A stretch of 64,000 bases of DNA from Kribbella sindirgiensis (GCF_004331435.1 NZ_SJKA01000004.1:248001-312000), one strand, 5' to 3'. Shown: positions 41,362 to 50,398, counted from the stretch's first letter. Program-made: numbers and translations. Notes: generated from the letters alone by a model not told the origin.

Positions 41362-42453
41362 ATGAGGCAGCTTCTCGGGGCACAGCGCAGAGAGCTTCTG
41401 GTCAAGTGGATCGAGCGCACGGGCTCGGTGTCTGCCCTCGAGGCAGCAACGGCTCTGGGCGCGAGCGTCCGCACAATTCAGCGGGACATCGAGGAACTGT
41501 CGACGGCCGGGCGGCTGACCCGCGTTCACGGCGGAGCTGTCGGGGCCGGGCGCCGCAAGCCTGTCGACGCACAACTGCGGCTGGGCATCCTGGTCCCGAC
41601 GCGGGGTTATTGCTTCGACGCCGTCCTCGCGGGCGCGGAACAGGCAGCGGCCGCGAGTGGCAGCACGTTGATCGAGGCCGACTACGACTACACCGACGAT
41701 CTCGCCGCGGCACGGTACGCACGCATCACCAGCCTCGAGCTCGACGGACTACTCGTCACGCCGCATCTCCCGGCGACGACGTGGGGTCAGCTGTGCCGCA
41801 CCGACGTACCGGTCGTGCTGATCGAACGGCCGTGGGAGCTCGGCTGGGTCCGCGACCTCGACCCGGCAACGTCCGTGGCCGCCGCCCGCTCGCCCGTCGA
41901 CCACGTGTTCACCGACCACGAGGCCGGAGCGGTACTGGGCCTCGATCACCTCGCTGCCCTTGGACACCGGACGATCCACTGCCTGATCCGCGACACCCCG
42001 ACCGCGCCGACGTTGCTGCGAACAGCATCGGCGTACGGCGCGACGATCGCTCCGGCGCGCGGGGTCACGCTCGGGATCACCCGCCTGCAACGCTCCTCCG
42101 ACCAGAGACGTGTGCTGACCGACGCGTTGGAGCAGGTCTTCCGCGATCAGGAGCCGACGGCGCTCTTCATCCACACCGACGAAGACGCAGTTGCCGCCCG
42201 GGAGTTCCTGAAGGACCGGGTGTCGATCCTGTCGTACGACGACGGGCTCCCCAGCAACCCGGCCGGCGGCCTCAGTGCCATCGCGCCGGACCGCGTTGCT
42301 CTGGGCAAGCGCGCCGTCGAGATGATCGTCGACCGCCTCTCCAGCCGCGGGCACCACACCCACGACGTCCACCCACCCACCAAACTCGCCATCGTCCCCC
42401 GCCTCCACCAAAGAGCAACCACCAGCCGGCTACGGCACACCCAGCAGGCGTAG
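41362..42453 (+). CDS. Hybrid regulator: DeoR-type HTH fused to LacI-type sugar-binding domain
   Basis: 363 residues. The N-terminus is a DeoR HTH (VKWIERTGSVSALEAATALGASVRTIQRDIEELSTAGRLTRVHGGA). From about residue 72 the protein follows the LacI/periplasmic-binding fold (RLGILVPTRGYCFDAVLAGAEQ, DGLLVTPHLP, and FTDHEAGAVLGLDHLAALGHR). Effectors are probably sugars. This combination differs from classical DeoR, whose sensor is DeoRC. It is divergent from a secreted beta-helix protein, a likely target. The last 24 bases overlap azlD in antisense. Confidence 0.87.
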   Translation: MRQLLGAQRRELLVKWIERTGSVSALEAATALGASVRTIQRDIEELSTAGRLTRVHGGAVGAGRRKPVDAQLRLGILVPTRGYCFDAVLAGAEQAAAASGSTLIEADYDYTDDLAAARYARITSLELDGLLVTPHLPATTWGQLCRTDVPVVLIERPWELGWVRDLDPATSVAAARSPVDHVFTDHEAGAVLGLDHLAALGHRTIHCLIRDTPTAPTLLRTASAYGATIAPARGVTLGITRLQRSSDQRRVLTDALEQVFRDQEPTALFIHTDEDAVAAREFLKDRVSILSYDDGLPSNPAGGLSAIAPDRVALGKRAVEMIVDRLSSRGHHTHDVHPPTKLAIVPRLHQRATTSRLRHTQQA

Positions 42454-42753
42454 GGCGGCGGCGGTTGCCGCGGCGGCGACGACCACCAGTACGAACGGCG
42501 CCTTGCGCCAGGCGAGGATGCCGCCGACGAGTACGCCTGCCGGTCGGGCTACGCCCGCGGGGCCGTGGCCGTCGGTCAGTGCGGAGGTGGCGACCAGTGC
42601 GGTCAGCAGGACGATCGCGGCCGCGGCGAGCAGTTGCTGTGCGCGCTCCGGCACCTCGAACCGGCTCCGCAGCGCCGGCCCCGCGAACCGCATCGAAAAG
42701 GTGCCTACGGCAAGCACTCCGATCGCGACCAGCAGCAGTGGGGTGTTATTCAT
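42430..42753 (-). CDS. azlD: AzlD-family small subunit of an amino-acid exporter
   Basis: 107 residues with about four helices; the AzlD pattern LLLVAIGVLAVGTFSMRFAGPALRSRFEVPE begins the protein, followed by AAAIVLLTALVATSAL. With AzlC it exports branched-chain amino acids or analogues. It overlaps azlC by eight bases and is convergent with the regulator gene. Confidence 0.9.
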   Translation of the reverse strand: MNNTPLLLVAIGVLAVGTFSMRFAGPALRSRFEVPERAQQLLAAAAIVLLTALVATSALTDGHGPAGVARPAGVLVGGILAWRKAPFVLVVVAAAATAAALRLLGVP

Positions 42754-43444
42754 GGTGCGCGTCCTCCAGTGCGGGCTTCCCGGCGCGGTAGAACAGCAGA
42801 CCGGCCAGCGCGAGCAGTACCGGCAGGCCAGACGGCAGGAACGGCGTAGCGATCAAGGCGATCACAACACCGACGAACGCCGCCGTACGGGTCGACCGGT
42901 CACGGAGCGCGGGCAGGACCAGCGCCAGCAGCACCGCGGGGAAGGCCGCGTCGAGTCCGAAGACGTCGGTGTCGGTGATCACCGAGCCGGCCAGTCCGCC
43001 GATCACGACCCCGATGTTCCAGCAGACGAAGATGCCGATCCCGCCGGCCCAGTACGCCGCGCGCCGCTGCTTCAGCTCGTCCTGTCCCATCGCGAACGCG
43101 ACGTTCTCGTCGGTCATCAGGTGACTGCCCGGCCAGCGCCGCCACCCGCCGCCGATCACGTCGCTGACCGCCAGCCCGAACGCGATGTGCCGGGTGTTCA
43201 CCAGCAGCCCCGCGACCATCGCCGCGATCGGGCTCCCGCCGGCGGCGACGATCCCGACGAACAGGAACTGCGACGCGCCCGCGAAGACCACGATCGACAG
43301 CACGATCGGCACCCACAACGGCAGCCCGCCGCCGACGCTGATCGCGCCGTACGACACCCCGACGACACCGTCGGCCAGGCAGACCAGACCGATGTCACGG
43401 GCGAGTCCCCGATCGAGTGTTCGCCATATCGAACGCATGGGCAT
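42746..43444 (-). CDS. azlC: AzlC-family large subunit of an amino-acid exporter
   Basis: 232 residues with six or more helices. Family sequences: GVSYGAISVGGGLPLWVPIVLS, FAGASQFLFVGIVAAGGSPIAAMVAGLLVNTRHIAFGL and WAGGIGIFVCWNIGVVIGG. The ATG at 43444 or 43438 can serve; both lie beside a GTTCG-N6-CGAAC site. It is divergent from a cupin-type XRE regulator, a common arrangement for azlCD control. Confidence 0.92.
   Translation of the reverse strand: MPMRSIWRTLDRGLARDIGLVCLADGVVGVSYGAISVGGGLPLWVPIVLSIVVFAGASQFLFVGIVAAGGSPIAAMVAGLLVNTRHIAFGLAVSDVIGGGWRRWPGSHLMTDENVAFAMGQDELKQRRAAYWAGGIGIFVCWNIGVVIGGLAGSVITDTDVFGLDAAFPAVLLALVLPALRDRSTRTAAFVGVVIALIATPFLPSGLPVLLALAGLLFYRAGKPALEDAHHE
43419..43434. 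promoter_or_regulatory. GTTCG-N6-CGAAC site within the azlC 5' end
   Basis: GTTCG and CGAAC arms separated by CCATAT. It has the same arms and spacing as the site 48 bases away and lies inside codons 4-9 of azlC (counting from 43444). Confidence 0.5.
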
Positions 43445-43464
43445 TATGATGAACAGCGCACCCC

Positions 43465-43484
43465 TCGTTCGTCAAGCCGAACGA
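43465..43484. promoter_or_regulatory. TCGTTCG-N6-CGAACGA operator between azlC and the XRE-cupin gene
   Basis: Seven-base perfect arms (43465-43471 and 43478-43484) separated by TCAAGC lie between the divergent starts at 43444 and 43508. It is probably bound by the XRE-cupin protein encoded alongside. Confidence 0.65.
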
Positions 43485-43507
43485 ATAGACCGATGGAGCG
43501 AACAGCG

Positions 43508-44062
43508 ATGGACACCAAGGCACCCCTCGACGTGATCGCGTCGTCCCTGCGCCGGCACCGCGCCCGCGCCGGACTATCCTTGACCGAGGTCGCGAAACGC
43601 GCCGGGGTCGCCAAGTCCACGCTGTCCCAACTAGAGTCCGGTACCGGAAATCCGAGCGTCGAAACCCTGTGGGCACTGGCCGTCGCGCTCGACACCCCGT
43701 TCGCCGCGCTGCTCGACCCGCCGCGCCCGAAGGTCCAGGTCATCCGCGCCGGCGAAGGCCCGGCGATCTACTCCGACCAGGCCGACTACAGCGCCACGCT
43801 GGTCGCCTCCAGCCCGCCGAACGCACGCCGCGACATCTACCGCATCGTCGTCGCCCCCGGCCCCGGCCGGAAGTCCGAGCCGCATATGCCCGGTGTTGTC
43901 GAACACGTCGTCCTCGGCTCCGGCCGCGCCCTCGTCGGCCCGCTCGATGACCCGGTCGAACTCAAACCGGGCGACTACATCGCCTATCCGGGCGACCTCC
44001 CGCACATCTTCCAAGCCCTGGAGGAAGGAACAGTCGCCACGCTCATTTCCGAGCACGTGTAA
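43508..44062 (+). CDS. XRE-family regulator with cupin sensor domain
   Basis: 184 residues. The HTH spans about 12-66 (LRRHRARAGLSLTEVAKRAGVAKSTLSQLESGTGNPSVETL); a cupin fold fills the rest, with VVEHVVLGSGRALVG and LKPGDYIAYPGDLPHIFQAL. The cupin keeps His and Glu residues able to bind metal or ligand. The ATG at 43508 has GGAG nine bases upstream. It is divergent from azlCD and probably represses both units. Confidence 0.9.
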   Translation: MDTKAPLDVIASSLRRHRARAGLSLTEVAKRAGVAKSTLSQLESGTGNPSVETLWALAVALDTPFAALLDPPRPKVQVIRAGEGPAIYSDQADYSATLVASSPPNARRDIYRIVVAPGPGRKSEPHMPGVVEHVVLGSGRALVGPLDDPVELKPGDYIAYPGDLPHIFQALEEGTVATLISEHV

Positions 44063-44170
44063 CGTTAACCGCTCACCTCTGGACATCTGCGCGCAGCTCT
44101 GCGCATCATCGTCATCGAGAGAGCTCTCTGGCTGAAGTCCGCCCCACTTCGCTTGGAGGTAGCACCCCCG

Positions 44171-45247
44171 ATGAGACTCAAGTCCTTACTGCTGTGCGCT
44201 CTTCTCGGCCTCGCCGCCGCCCTCGTCCCGGGTAGTGCGTCGGCCGTCGGCGTCACGCCCGGCACCTACGTCAACTACACGTTCGACACCGCCTCGCTCA
44301 CCCAGGCCGAGTTCACGATGACGATCAACGCCTCCCCCGGCCGCGCGAACGTCTACTGGGCCAACCAGTTCGGCTTCACCGGCGGCGACGTCGGCGGGTA
44401 CACCGGCATGCAGGCGCACCGCGACGGCGGTGGCATGTTCCTGTACTCACTCTGGAACTCGACCGCCTGGAAGGCCGGCGACGCGGGCACGTACTGCATC
44501 CAGTTCCAGGAGGACGGGACCGGCGGCAGTTGCCGCCTCGACCAGGCTCCGACCCCCGGCCACACCTACAGGTTCGCCGTCGCGAGCGAAGGCAGCGGCT
44601 GGTACGGCGTGACGGTCCGCGACCTCACCGCCGGTACGTCGTTCAAACTCGGCAGCCTGCAAACGGGCTCCGGGAACACGATCAGTACGTCGGGAATGGT
44701 CAGCTGGACCGAGTACTTCGACTGGAACAACGACAAGGCCACCTGCGACGACGAGCCGTACTCGAAGCTGACGATGAGCGTGCCGACCAGCGGCAGCCTC
44801 ACCGCGCACTTCACCGGTACGTCGGAGAGCAGCGGCTGCGCCGCGGACAGCCAGGTCACGCTGAACGGATCGACCGCCGTCCAGGAGAACGGCATCGGCA
44901 ACTCGGCCTCGGGCGACATCCGCGGCAGCGGCGGCTGCCTGGACGTCTCCGGCTCGGACGGTACGACGATCCTGCTGTACACCTGCACCGGCGGCAACAA
45001 CCAGAACTGGGTGCACGCGGAGAACTCCACGTTCCACGCCCTGTTCAGCTGCCTCGACGCGAGTGCCACACAAGCCGGCACCGTGATCCTCTACAGCTGC
45101 CACGGCGGCACGAACCAGCAGTGGACGCTGCCCGGCGACGGCACGATCCGGTCCGGCGGCCGCTGCCTCACCGCACCGGCAACCCTGGGCAATCCCGTGA
45201 CTGTTGCCACCTGCAACAACTCGGCGGCGCAACGCTGGACGGTCTGA
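44171..45247 (+). CDS. Secreted DUF3472-like protein with ricin-type lectin domain
   Basis: 358 residues. The signal peptide (KSLLLCALLGLAAALVPGSASA) precedes a beta-rich domain (about 25-235) with GGYTGMQAHRDGGGMFLYSLW, resembling DUF3472. A C-terminal beta-trefoil (about 240-358) has three QxW motifs (NNQNW, TNQQW, AAQRW), typical of CBM13/ricin B. It probably binds plant or fungal polysaccharides. The ATG at 44171 has GGAGG 11 bases upstream. A strong bidirectional terminator follows. Confidence 0.85.
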   Translation: MRLKSLLLCALLGLAAALVPGSASAVGVTPGTYVNYTFDTASLTQAEFTMTINASPGRANVYWANQFGFTGGDVGGYTGMQAHRDGGGMFLYSLWNSTAWKAGDAGTYCIQFQEDGTGGSCRLDQAPTPGHTYRFAVASEGSGWYGVTVRDLTAGTSFKLGSLQTGSGNTISTSGMVSWTEYFDWNNDKATCDDEPYSKLTMSVPTSGSLTAHFTGTSESSGCAADSQVTLNGSTAVQENGIGNSASGDIRGSGGCLDVSGSDGTTILLYTCTGGNNQNWVHAENSTFHALFSCLDASATQAGTVILYSCHGGTNQQWTLPGDGTIRSGGRCLTAPATLGNPVTVATCNNSAAQRWTV

Positions 45248-45255
45248 CAACGGAC

Positions 45256-45290
45256 GACGCCCGGGACCGCACACAGCGGTCCCGGGCGTC
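45256..45290. terminator. Bidirectional hairpin between the lectin and DUF574 genes
   Basis: A perfect 15-bp stem (GACGCCCGGGACCGC with GCGGTCCCGGGCGTC) and an ACACA loop lie nine bases after the lectin stop and 25 bases from the convergent gene stop, so it can serve both strands. Confidence 0.85.
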
Positions 45291-45314
45291 GCGACGTACG
45301 GTGAAGATCCCTTG

Positions 45315-46145
45315 CTAGACCTTGTGGCCGATCCCGCCGACGATGCACTCCTCGACCTGGTTCAGCGGCTTGAGCCGCGGGCCGTCCGGCCACCAGTCGT
45401 CGCACAGCACCAGGCCCGGGGGGACGAGCTCCTGGCCGGGGAAGAACGTCATCAGCTCCTTACGGGTGCGGAACCGGCCGCTGCCCATCGGGCTGTGGAT
45501 GAACTTGTCCTCCATCTTCTGGGCGACCTCGGTGTGCTCCGGCGTCTCCGGGTCGAAGAAGTGCGAGACCACCGTGTACGACCCGGGCACCACCGCGTCG
45601 ACGTATTTCTGCATGATCTGCGCGCCCTCGTCGCCGATGTAGTGGTGCAGCGTGCCGTTCTGGATCACGGCGACCGGCTGGCTGAAGTCGAGGAAGGCCC
45701 GCACCTCGGGGTGGCTCAGCACCTCGTCCGGGTCGAAGATGTCCGCGCTGACGAACAGGGTGTTCTCGTTCTCCTCCAGCAGCGCGCGGCCGTGCGCGAG
45801 CACCACCGGGTCGTTGTCGATGTAGAGGACCTTGGCCTCGGGCTGGATCCGCTGCACGACCTGGTGGGTGTTCTCGGCGGTCGGCAGACCGGACCCGCAG
45901 TCGAGGTACTGCGTGATCCCAGCCTGGCCGGCCAGGAACCGGCAGGCACGGATCAGGAAGTTCCGGTTCGACCAGGCCAGGTCCTGCGCCTGCGGCGCCG
46001 CGGCCTGGACCCCGCGCAGTACCTCGCGGTCGACCTCGTAGTTGTCCTTGCCACCCAGGAAGGCGTCGTACACCCGGGCGATGCTGGCCCGGCTGGTGTC
46101 GACGCCGACCGGGATCGAGCTTGGCGCGTTGGCGGCATCGACCAT
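45315..46145 (-). CDS. DUF574 SAM-dependent methyltransferase-like protein
   Basis: 276 residues. Family features: VDTSRASIARVYDAFLGGKDNYEVDREV at the start, then TQYLDCGSGLPTAENTHQV (SAM-binding motif), VLYIDNDPVVLAHGRALL and HHYIGDEG. This family is very abundant in actinobacteria, usually beside XRE/DUF5753 genes, as here, with no established substrate. Confidence 0.9.
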   Translation of the reverse strand: MVDAANAPSSIPVGVDTSRASIARVYDAFLGGKDNYEVDREVLRGVQAAAPQAQDLAWSNRNFLIRACRFLAGQAGITQYLDCGSGLPTAENTHQVVQRIQPEAKVLYIDNDPVVLAHGRALLEENENTLFVSADIFDPDEVLSHPEVRAFLDFSQPVAVIQNGTLHHYIGDEGAQIMQKYVDAVVPGSYTVVSHFFDPETPEHTEVAQKMEDKFIHSPMGSGRFRTRKELMTFFPGQELVPPGLVLCDDWWPDGPRLKPLNQVEECIVGGIGHKV

Positions 46146-46309
46146 CAGTGGACCTCGCAGAGAGTGAAGGGTGCGTCTGTGCGCCCGACTCTACCGAGAG
46201 TACGGCGCACTGAACACACCGTGTCGGCGCGTGCGGCTGGACACAATCACGATCCGTCATGAAATGATCAACTGCTGCACACCGGAACGCTGCTGCTGGG
46301 AGGCCTGAG

Positions 46310-47188
46310 GTGACCGAGCCGGGGGCGTACGGCGGCCCGACCGCCCTGCGCATCATGCTTGGGGTGCACCTGCGCCGGCTCCGTGAGAACGCGGGCGTCT
46401 CCCGCACCGACGCGGGCTGGGCGATCCGCGGCTCGGAATCGAAGATCAGCCGCCTCGAGCTCGGCCGCGTCGGGTTCAAGGTCCGCGACGTCGACGACCT
46501 GCTGACGCTGTACAAGCTCGAGGACCCGGAGGAGCGCGACCGGCTGCTCGCGCTGGCGCGGGACGCGAACAACCCGGGCTGGTGGCAACGGTACGACGAC
46601 CTGACGCCGCAGTGGTTCCACTCCTACCTCGGCCTGGAGATGGCGGCCGACCTGATTCGTACGTTCGAGCTGCAGTTCGTACCGGGTCTGCTGCAGACAC
46701 CGGACTACGCGCGATCCGTCGTACAACTCGGCCGGCAGGACAAGCCGCTGTCGCGGGCCGAGCAGGATCGCCTTGTTTCGTTGCGGATGAGCCGCCAGGA
46801 AGTGCTGACACGGCAACGACCCGCGCGACTCTGGGCGGTGATCGACGAGGCGGTCCTGCGACGTCCGATCGGCAGCCGCCAGATTCTCAAGGCCCAGCTG
46901 GAGTTCCTGATCGACGCGGCGCGCCGGCACAACGTGACGCTGCAGATCATCCCGTTCGAGAAGGGCGGGTACACGGCGACCGGCGGCGCGTTCACACTGC
47001 TCCGGTTCAACGACGCCGACCTTCCCGACATCGTCTACATCGAGCACCTGACCAGCGCCGTCTACCTCGACAAGCGCGAGGAACTGGACACGTACGTCGT
47101 CACCATGGACTCCGTGTCGATCACCGCGGCCCAGCCCCGCGAGACCGAATCCATCCTCCGCAGGGCGATCGCGGACCTCGACCTCTAG
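46310..47188 (+). CDS. XRE-family regulator with DUF5753 (Scr1-type)
   Basis: 292 residues. The N-terminal HTH is LGVHLRRLRENAGVSRTDAGWAIRGSESKISRLELGRVGFK. The remainder is the DUF5753 ligand-type domain, with YLGLEMAADLIRTFELQFVPGLLQTPDYARSV and TLQIIPFEKGGY. Such proteins control morphology or secondary metabolism in Streptomyces, usually with a small DUF397 partner, which is missing here. It is divergent from the DUF574 gene. Confidence 0.9.
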   Translation: MTEPGAYGGPTALRIMLGVHLRRLRENAGVSRTDAGWAIRGSESKISRLELGRVGFKVRDVDDLLTLYKLEDPEERDRLLALARDANNPGWWQRYDDLTPQWFHSYLGLEMAADLIRTFELQFVPGLLQTPDYARSVVQLGRQDKPLSRAEQDRLVSLRMSRQEVLTRQRPARLWAVIDEAVLRRPIGSRQILKAQLEFLIDAARRHNVTLQIIPFEKGGYTATGGAFTLLRFNDADLPDIVYIEHLTSAVYLDKREELDTYVVTMDSVSITAAQPRETESILRRAIADLDL

Positions 47189-47191
47189 GAC

Positions 47192-47683
47192 CTAACGCGG
47201 TTGCGCGCCCGGGCCGGGGCGGAAGGCAACTTCACGCGGGCTTGGCTCGTGGCCGGCCTCGCACTGCATGACGACGGTGACGCGCTCGCCGCAGTCGCCG
47301 CGGTGCCGCGGCTCGATCGGCGGGCCGGAGTCGAGCGGCAGGTACTGATCGGCCCACTGGATCATCGCCACCAGCACCGGATAGAGGTCGAGCCCCGCCT
47401 GGGTCAGCCGGTACTCGGAGCGTTCGCGCTGGCCAGGCAGGCGATACGGGTGACGCCGGATCAGACCGCGCTCGATCAGCGCGGCGAGCCGCTCGGTGAG
47501 GACCTGACGCGGTACGCCGGCCCGGGCGCGGATGTCCTCGAACCGGCGGACGCCGACGAAGACCTCGCGCAGGACGTGAAAAGTCCACTTGTCGCCGAGG
47601 ATGTCCATCGTCCGGGAGATCGTGCAGTTCTCCGTGGACCAGTTCATCGCCTCCGGCATCTGTTCGCTCACTGCCGTACCCAT
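47192..47683 (-). CDS. HxlR-family transcriptional regulator
   Basis: 163 residues. Winged-HTH family signature: ENCTISRTMDILGDKWTFHVLREVFVGVRRFEDIRARAG, VLTERLAALIERGLIRRHPY and ERSEYRLTQAGLDLYPVL. A C-terminal CGERVTVVMQCEAGHEP adds two cysteines, possibly redox- or zinc-sensing together with the cysteine near the N-terminus. It is divergent from a GNAT gene across 55 bases. Confidence 0.9.
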   Translation of the reverse strand: MGTAVSEQMPEAMNWSTENCTISRTMDILGDKWTFHVLREVFVGVRRFEDIRARAGVPRQVLTERLAALIERGLIRRHPYRLPGQRERSEYRLTQAGLDLYPVLVAMIQWADQYLPLDSGPPIEPRHRGDCGERVTVVMQCEAGHEPSPREVAFRPGPGAQPR

Positions 47684-47711
47684 ACCTCGATGATAAGTCC
47701 GCTTGACAGAC

Positions 47712-47734
47712 TCAGCCAAGTCGAGCCAGGCTGA
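47712..47734. promoter_or_regulatory. Inverted repeat TCAGCC-N11-GGCTGA between the HxlR and GNAT genes
   Basis: Six-base arms at 47712-47717 and 47729-47734 lie just before the GNAT start at 47739. It is a candidate HxlR site; the short arms make chance occurrence possible. Confidence 0.35.
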
Positions 47735-47738
47735 ATCC

Positions 47739-48302
47739 GTGAACCAGACTCAGACGAGACCGCCACTCGTCCGCCGCGCCGGCGAACCTGACGCGGACGA
47801 GCTGGCGAGGATGCTGTCCGGGCTGACGGACCTCAGCCGCTACTTCCGGTTCCAGACCGCGATCGGTACGCCGCCACGCCCGGCGCTGCTGCTGCGGATG
47901 CTGTGCCCCACCGGCACCGCCTTCGTCGCAACCCGCGACCAGACGATCGTCGGCCACGCGATGTGGGCCTGGGCACCTGGCGAATCCACCGCCGAACTCG
48001 CGGCCGTGATCGCCGAGGACGACCAGCGCCGCGGCCTCGGCATCCGAATGCTCTCCATCGCCGCCGCCGACGCGATCGCAGCCGGCGCCACCCACTTCCT
48101 CTTCGTCGTCAGCGCAGCCAACGAACGCTCCCTCCGAATGATCCGCCGTCGCTGGCCCGACGCGACCGTAGAACGCGACGGAGCCCTCCTGTCCTTCACA
48201 GCCCCAGCCCGCGTGATGGCGCCGAGCCGGCCGGCATCTTGGATCCTCGCTGCCAGTTCACGGGGCCGCAGACACCCTGTGATGGCTGGAGACACGAAAT
48301 AG
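47739..48302 (+). CDS. GNAT-family N-acetyltransferase
   Basis: 187 residues from the GTG at 47739 (an alternative TTG at 47703 overlaps the operator-like repeat). The GNAT core shows TAELAAVIAEDDQRRGLGIRML, the acetyl-CoA-binding (Q/R)xxGxG/A-type loop (RRGLGI). It resembles the acetyltransferase domain of Pat-like enzymes. A disordered basic tail ends the protein. The substrate is unknown. Confidence 0.82.
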   Translation: MNQTQTRPPLVRRAGEPDADELARMLSGLTDLSRYFRFQTAIGTPPRPALLLRMLCPTGTAFVATRDQTIVGHAMWAWAPGESTAELAAVIAEDDQRRGLGIRMLSIAAADAIAAGATHFLFVVSAANERSLRMIRRRWPDATVERDGALLSFTAPARVMAPSRPASWILAASSRGRRHPVMAGDTK

Positions 48303-48351
48303 CCTGTCCACAGTCCCCGTTTCCTGTCCCCAGCCCCGCCGGCCGGCGCGG

Positions 48352-49476
48352 CTAGCGGAGCAGGCGGAAGAAGGTGCGGATGTCGTTGACGAGTAGGTCG
48401 GGGGTTTCCAGCGCGGCGAAGTGGCCGCCGCGGGGGTACTCGGACCAGTAGATGATGTGGTGGCGGCGGTCCAGGACACGGCGGATGGCTGGGTCGGTGG
48501 GGAAGACTGCTACACCGGTCGGCACACCTGGTCGTACGTCGTTCGCACCCGAGCGGTTCTCGTAGTACAGGTTGGCGGAGGTGGCGCTGGTGTTGGTGAA
48601 CCAGTAGATGGAGACGTCCGTCAGCAGGTGGTCGAGGTCTACCGCGTCTTCGGGGAGGTCGCGCGCCGGGTCGGTCCACTCCCAGAACTTCTCCAGGATC
48701 CAGGCCAGTTGCCCAACCGGTGAGTCGCTCAGCGCGAACGAGACCGTCTGCGGCCGGGTCCCCTGCAGGTCGGCGTACCCGGTGCCGACCGCGCGCAACC
48801 TCTCGGCGGCCGCGAGCCGCTCGCGCTCAACCGCGGTCAAAGCGGAGCGATCGCCCGGCTCGAGAGCCGGATAGGCCAGTCCCCCATTGATGTGTACGCC
48901 GACCACGTGCGCCGGATCCACCTGTCCCACCAGGGGCGAGACGACCGATCCGGTGTCACCGCCCTGCGCGCCGTACCGCTCGTACCCCAGGCGACGCATG
49001 AGCTCCGCCCACGCGCGCGCGATCCGTTCGTGGTTCCAGCCTGAGGTCAACGGCACCGAGAACCCGTGCCCGGGCACGGACGGCGCGACGACGTGGAACG
49101 CGTCGCGCGGGTCCCCGCCGTACGCCGCCGGATCGGTCAACGGACCGAGGACGTCGAGGAACTCGGCGACGGACCCCGGCCACCCGTGCGTCAGCACCAA
49201 CGGCACCGCGTCCGGCTCGGCCGATCGCACGTGCAGGAAGTGAATCGTCTGCCCGTCGATCTCGGTCGTGTACTGCGGATACGCGTTCAGCCGCGCTTCC
49301 CAGACCCGCCAGTCGTACGCCGCCCAGCGCTCAACCGCCCGCTGCAAGTACCCGACCGGCACCCCGCGGTCCCACCCGTCACCAGGTAGTTGCCGAGGCC
49401 AACGAACTCGTTCCAGCCGGTCACGCAGGTCCACAACCTCCGCGTCCGGTACGGCGATCCGGAACTCAGAGATCAT
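48352..49476 (-). CDS. Epoxide hydrolase (EHN-domain alpha/beta hydrolase)
   Basis: 374 residues. The N-terminal EHN domain (EFRIAVPDAEVVDLRDRLERVRWP) precedes the alpha/beta-hydrolase core: oxyanion HGWPGS, nucleophile Asp in GAQGGDTGS, and the catalytic His in PRGGHFAALETPD. It hydrolyses epoxides of bulky substrates in the cytosol. The ATG at 49476 starts the EHN domain. Neighbours give no clear pathway. Confidence 0.92.
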   Translation of the reverse strand: MISEFRIAVPDAEVVDLRDRLERVRWPRQLPGDGWDRGVPVGYLQRAVERWAAYDWRVWEARLNAYPQYTTEIDGQTIHFLHVRSAEPDAVPLVLTHGWPGSVAEFLDVLGPLTDPAAYGGDPRDAFHVVAPSVPGHGFSVPLTSGWNHERIARAWAELMRRLGYERYGAQGGDTGSVVSPLVGQVDPAHVVGVHINGGLAYPALEPGDRSALTAVERERLAAAERLRAVGTGYADLQGTRPQTVSFALSDSPVGQLAWILEKFWEWTDPARDLPEDAVDLDHLLTDVSIYWFTNTSATSANLYYENRSGANDVRPGVPTGVAVFPTDPAIRRVLDRRHHIIYWSEYPRGGHFAALETPDLLVNDIRTFFRLLR

Positions 49477-49605
49477 GCGCCCGCTCGTGCAACGGCTCGA
49501 ACAGGCCGACCTCACCCCGCCTGGCAACCGGAACGATGCGCTCGTTGATCATCTTCAGCACTGTAGCCGGGAATACCGACAGTGCCGGGGCAGGTTGCCG
49601 ACTAA

Positions 49606-50382
49606 GTGATCCTCTTGACTGGTGCAACGGGCAACGTCGGGCGCGAACTCCACGAGCTGTTACCGGAGGCGCGGACCCTCGACCGCTCGTCCGGCGCCGA
49701 TCTCGCCCGGCCCGAGACGCTCGACCTGAAGGGCGTCGACACCGTCTTCCTGGTCTGGCCATTTCTCACGTCCGAGGGTGCACGCACACTCATGCCGAAG
49801 ATCGCAGAGCACGCGCAAAAGGTTGTCTATCTGTCGTCGTCGGCGGTCCGATTCGGGGCCGACACGGACCCGATCACGCGGCTGCACGCCGATCTGGAGA
49901 CCACCGTGCAGGCGTCAGGGCTGGAGTGGACGATCCTGCGCGCTGACACGTTCGCGTCCAACGCGCTCGGCTGGGCGGGTCAGTTGCAGGCGGGTGACGT
50001 CGTACGCGGCCCGGACAGCGCCGCCACCGCCGTGATCGACCCCGCGGACATTGCCGCGGTCGCTGCCGCCGTACTGCGTGATTCGCGGCCCGGCACGACC
50101 TACACGCTGACCGGTCCCGACGTACTCAGCCGGGCCGATCAGGTGCGGATCCTCGGCGAGGCGCTCGGTCGCGAACTGCGGTTCGACGCGACACCGTTCG
50201 ACGACGCGCGCGCCCAGCTGCTCGCGGACGGTCGCCCGCCGGCTCTCGTCGAGGCGCTCATCGGCAGCGCCCAGAACCGCCCGGCCTCCGACCTCGTCAC
50301 CACGACCGTCGAGGACCTGACCGGCCGGCCAGCACACACCTTCCGCGCCTGGGCCGACCGGAACCTCGCGACCTTCGCCTAA
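49606..50382 (+). CDS. NmrA-like NAD(P)H-binding oxidoreductase/regulatory protein
   Basis: 258 residues from the GTG at 49606. The Rossmann motif ILLTGATGNVGRELHEL opens the protein, followed by DTVFLVWP, VVYLSSSAVRFG and LEWTILRADTFASN, matching the NmrA/TMR-type atypical SDR family. It may reduce quinones or sense the NADP/NADPH ratio; the active-site YxxxK is absent, as in the family. Confidence 0.88.
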   Translation: MILLTGATGNVGRELHELLPEARTLDRSSGADLARPETLDLKGVDTVFLVWPFLTSEGARTLMPKIAEHAQKVVYLSSSAVRFGADTDPITRLHADLETTVQASGLEWTILRADTFASNALGWAGQLQAGDVVRGPDSAATAVIDPADIAAVAAAVLRDSRPGTTYTLTGPDVLSRADQVRILGEALGRELRFDATPFDDARAQLLADGRPPALVEALIGSAQNRPASDLVTTTVEDLTGRPAHTFRAWADRNLATFA

Positions 50383-50398
50383 CGCCACACACCGACGA

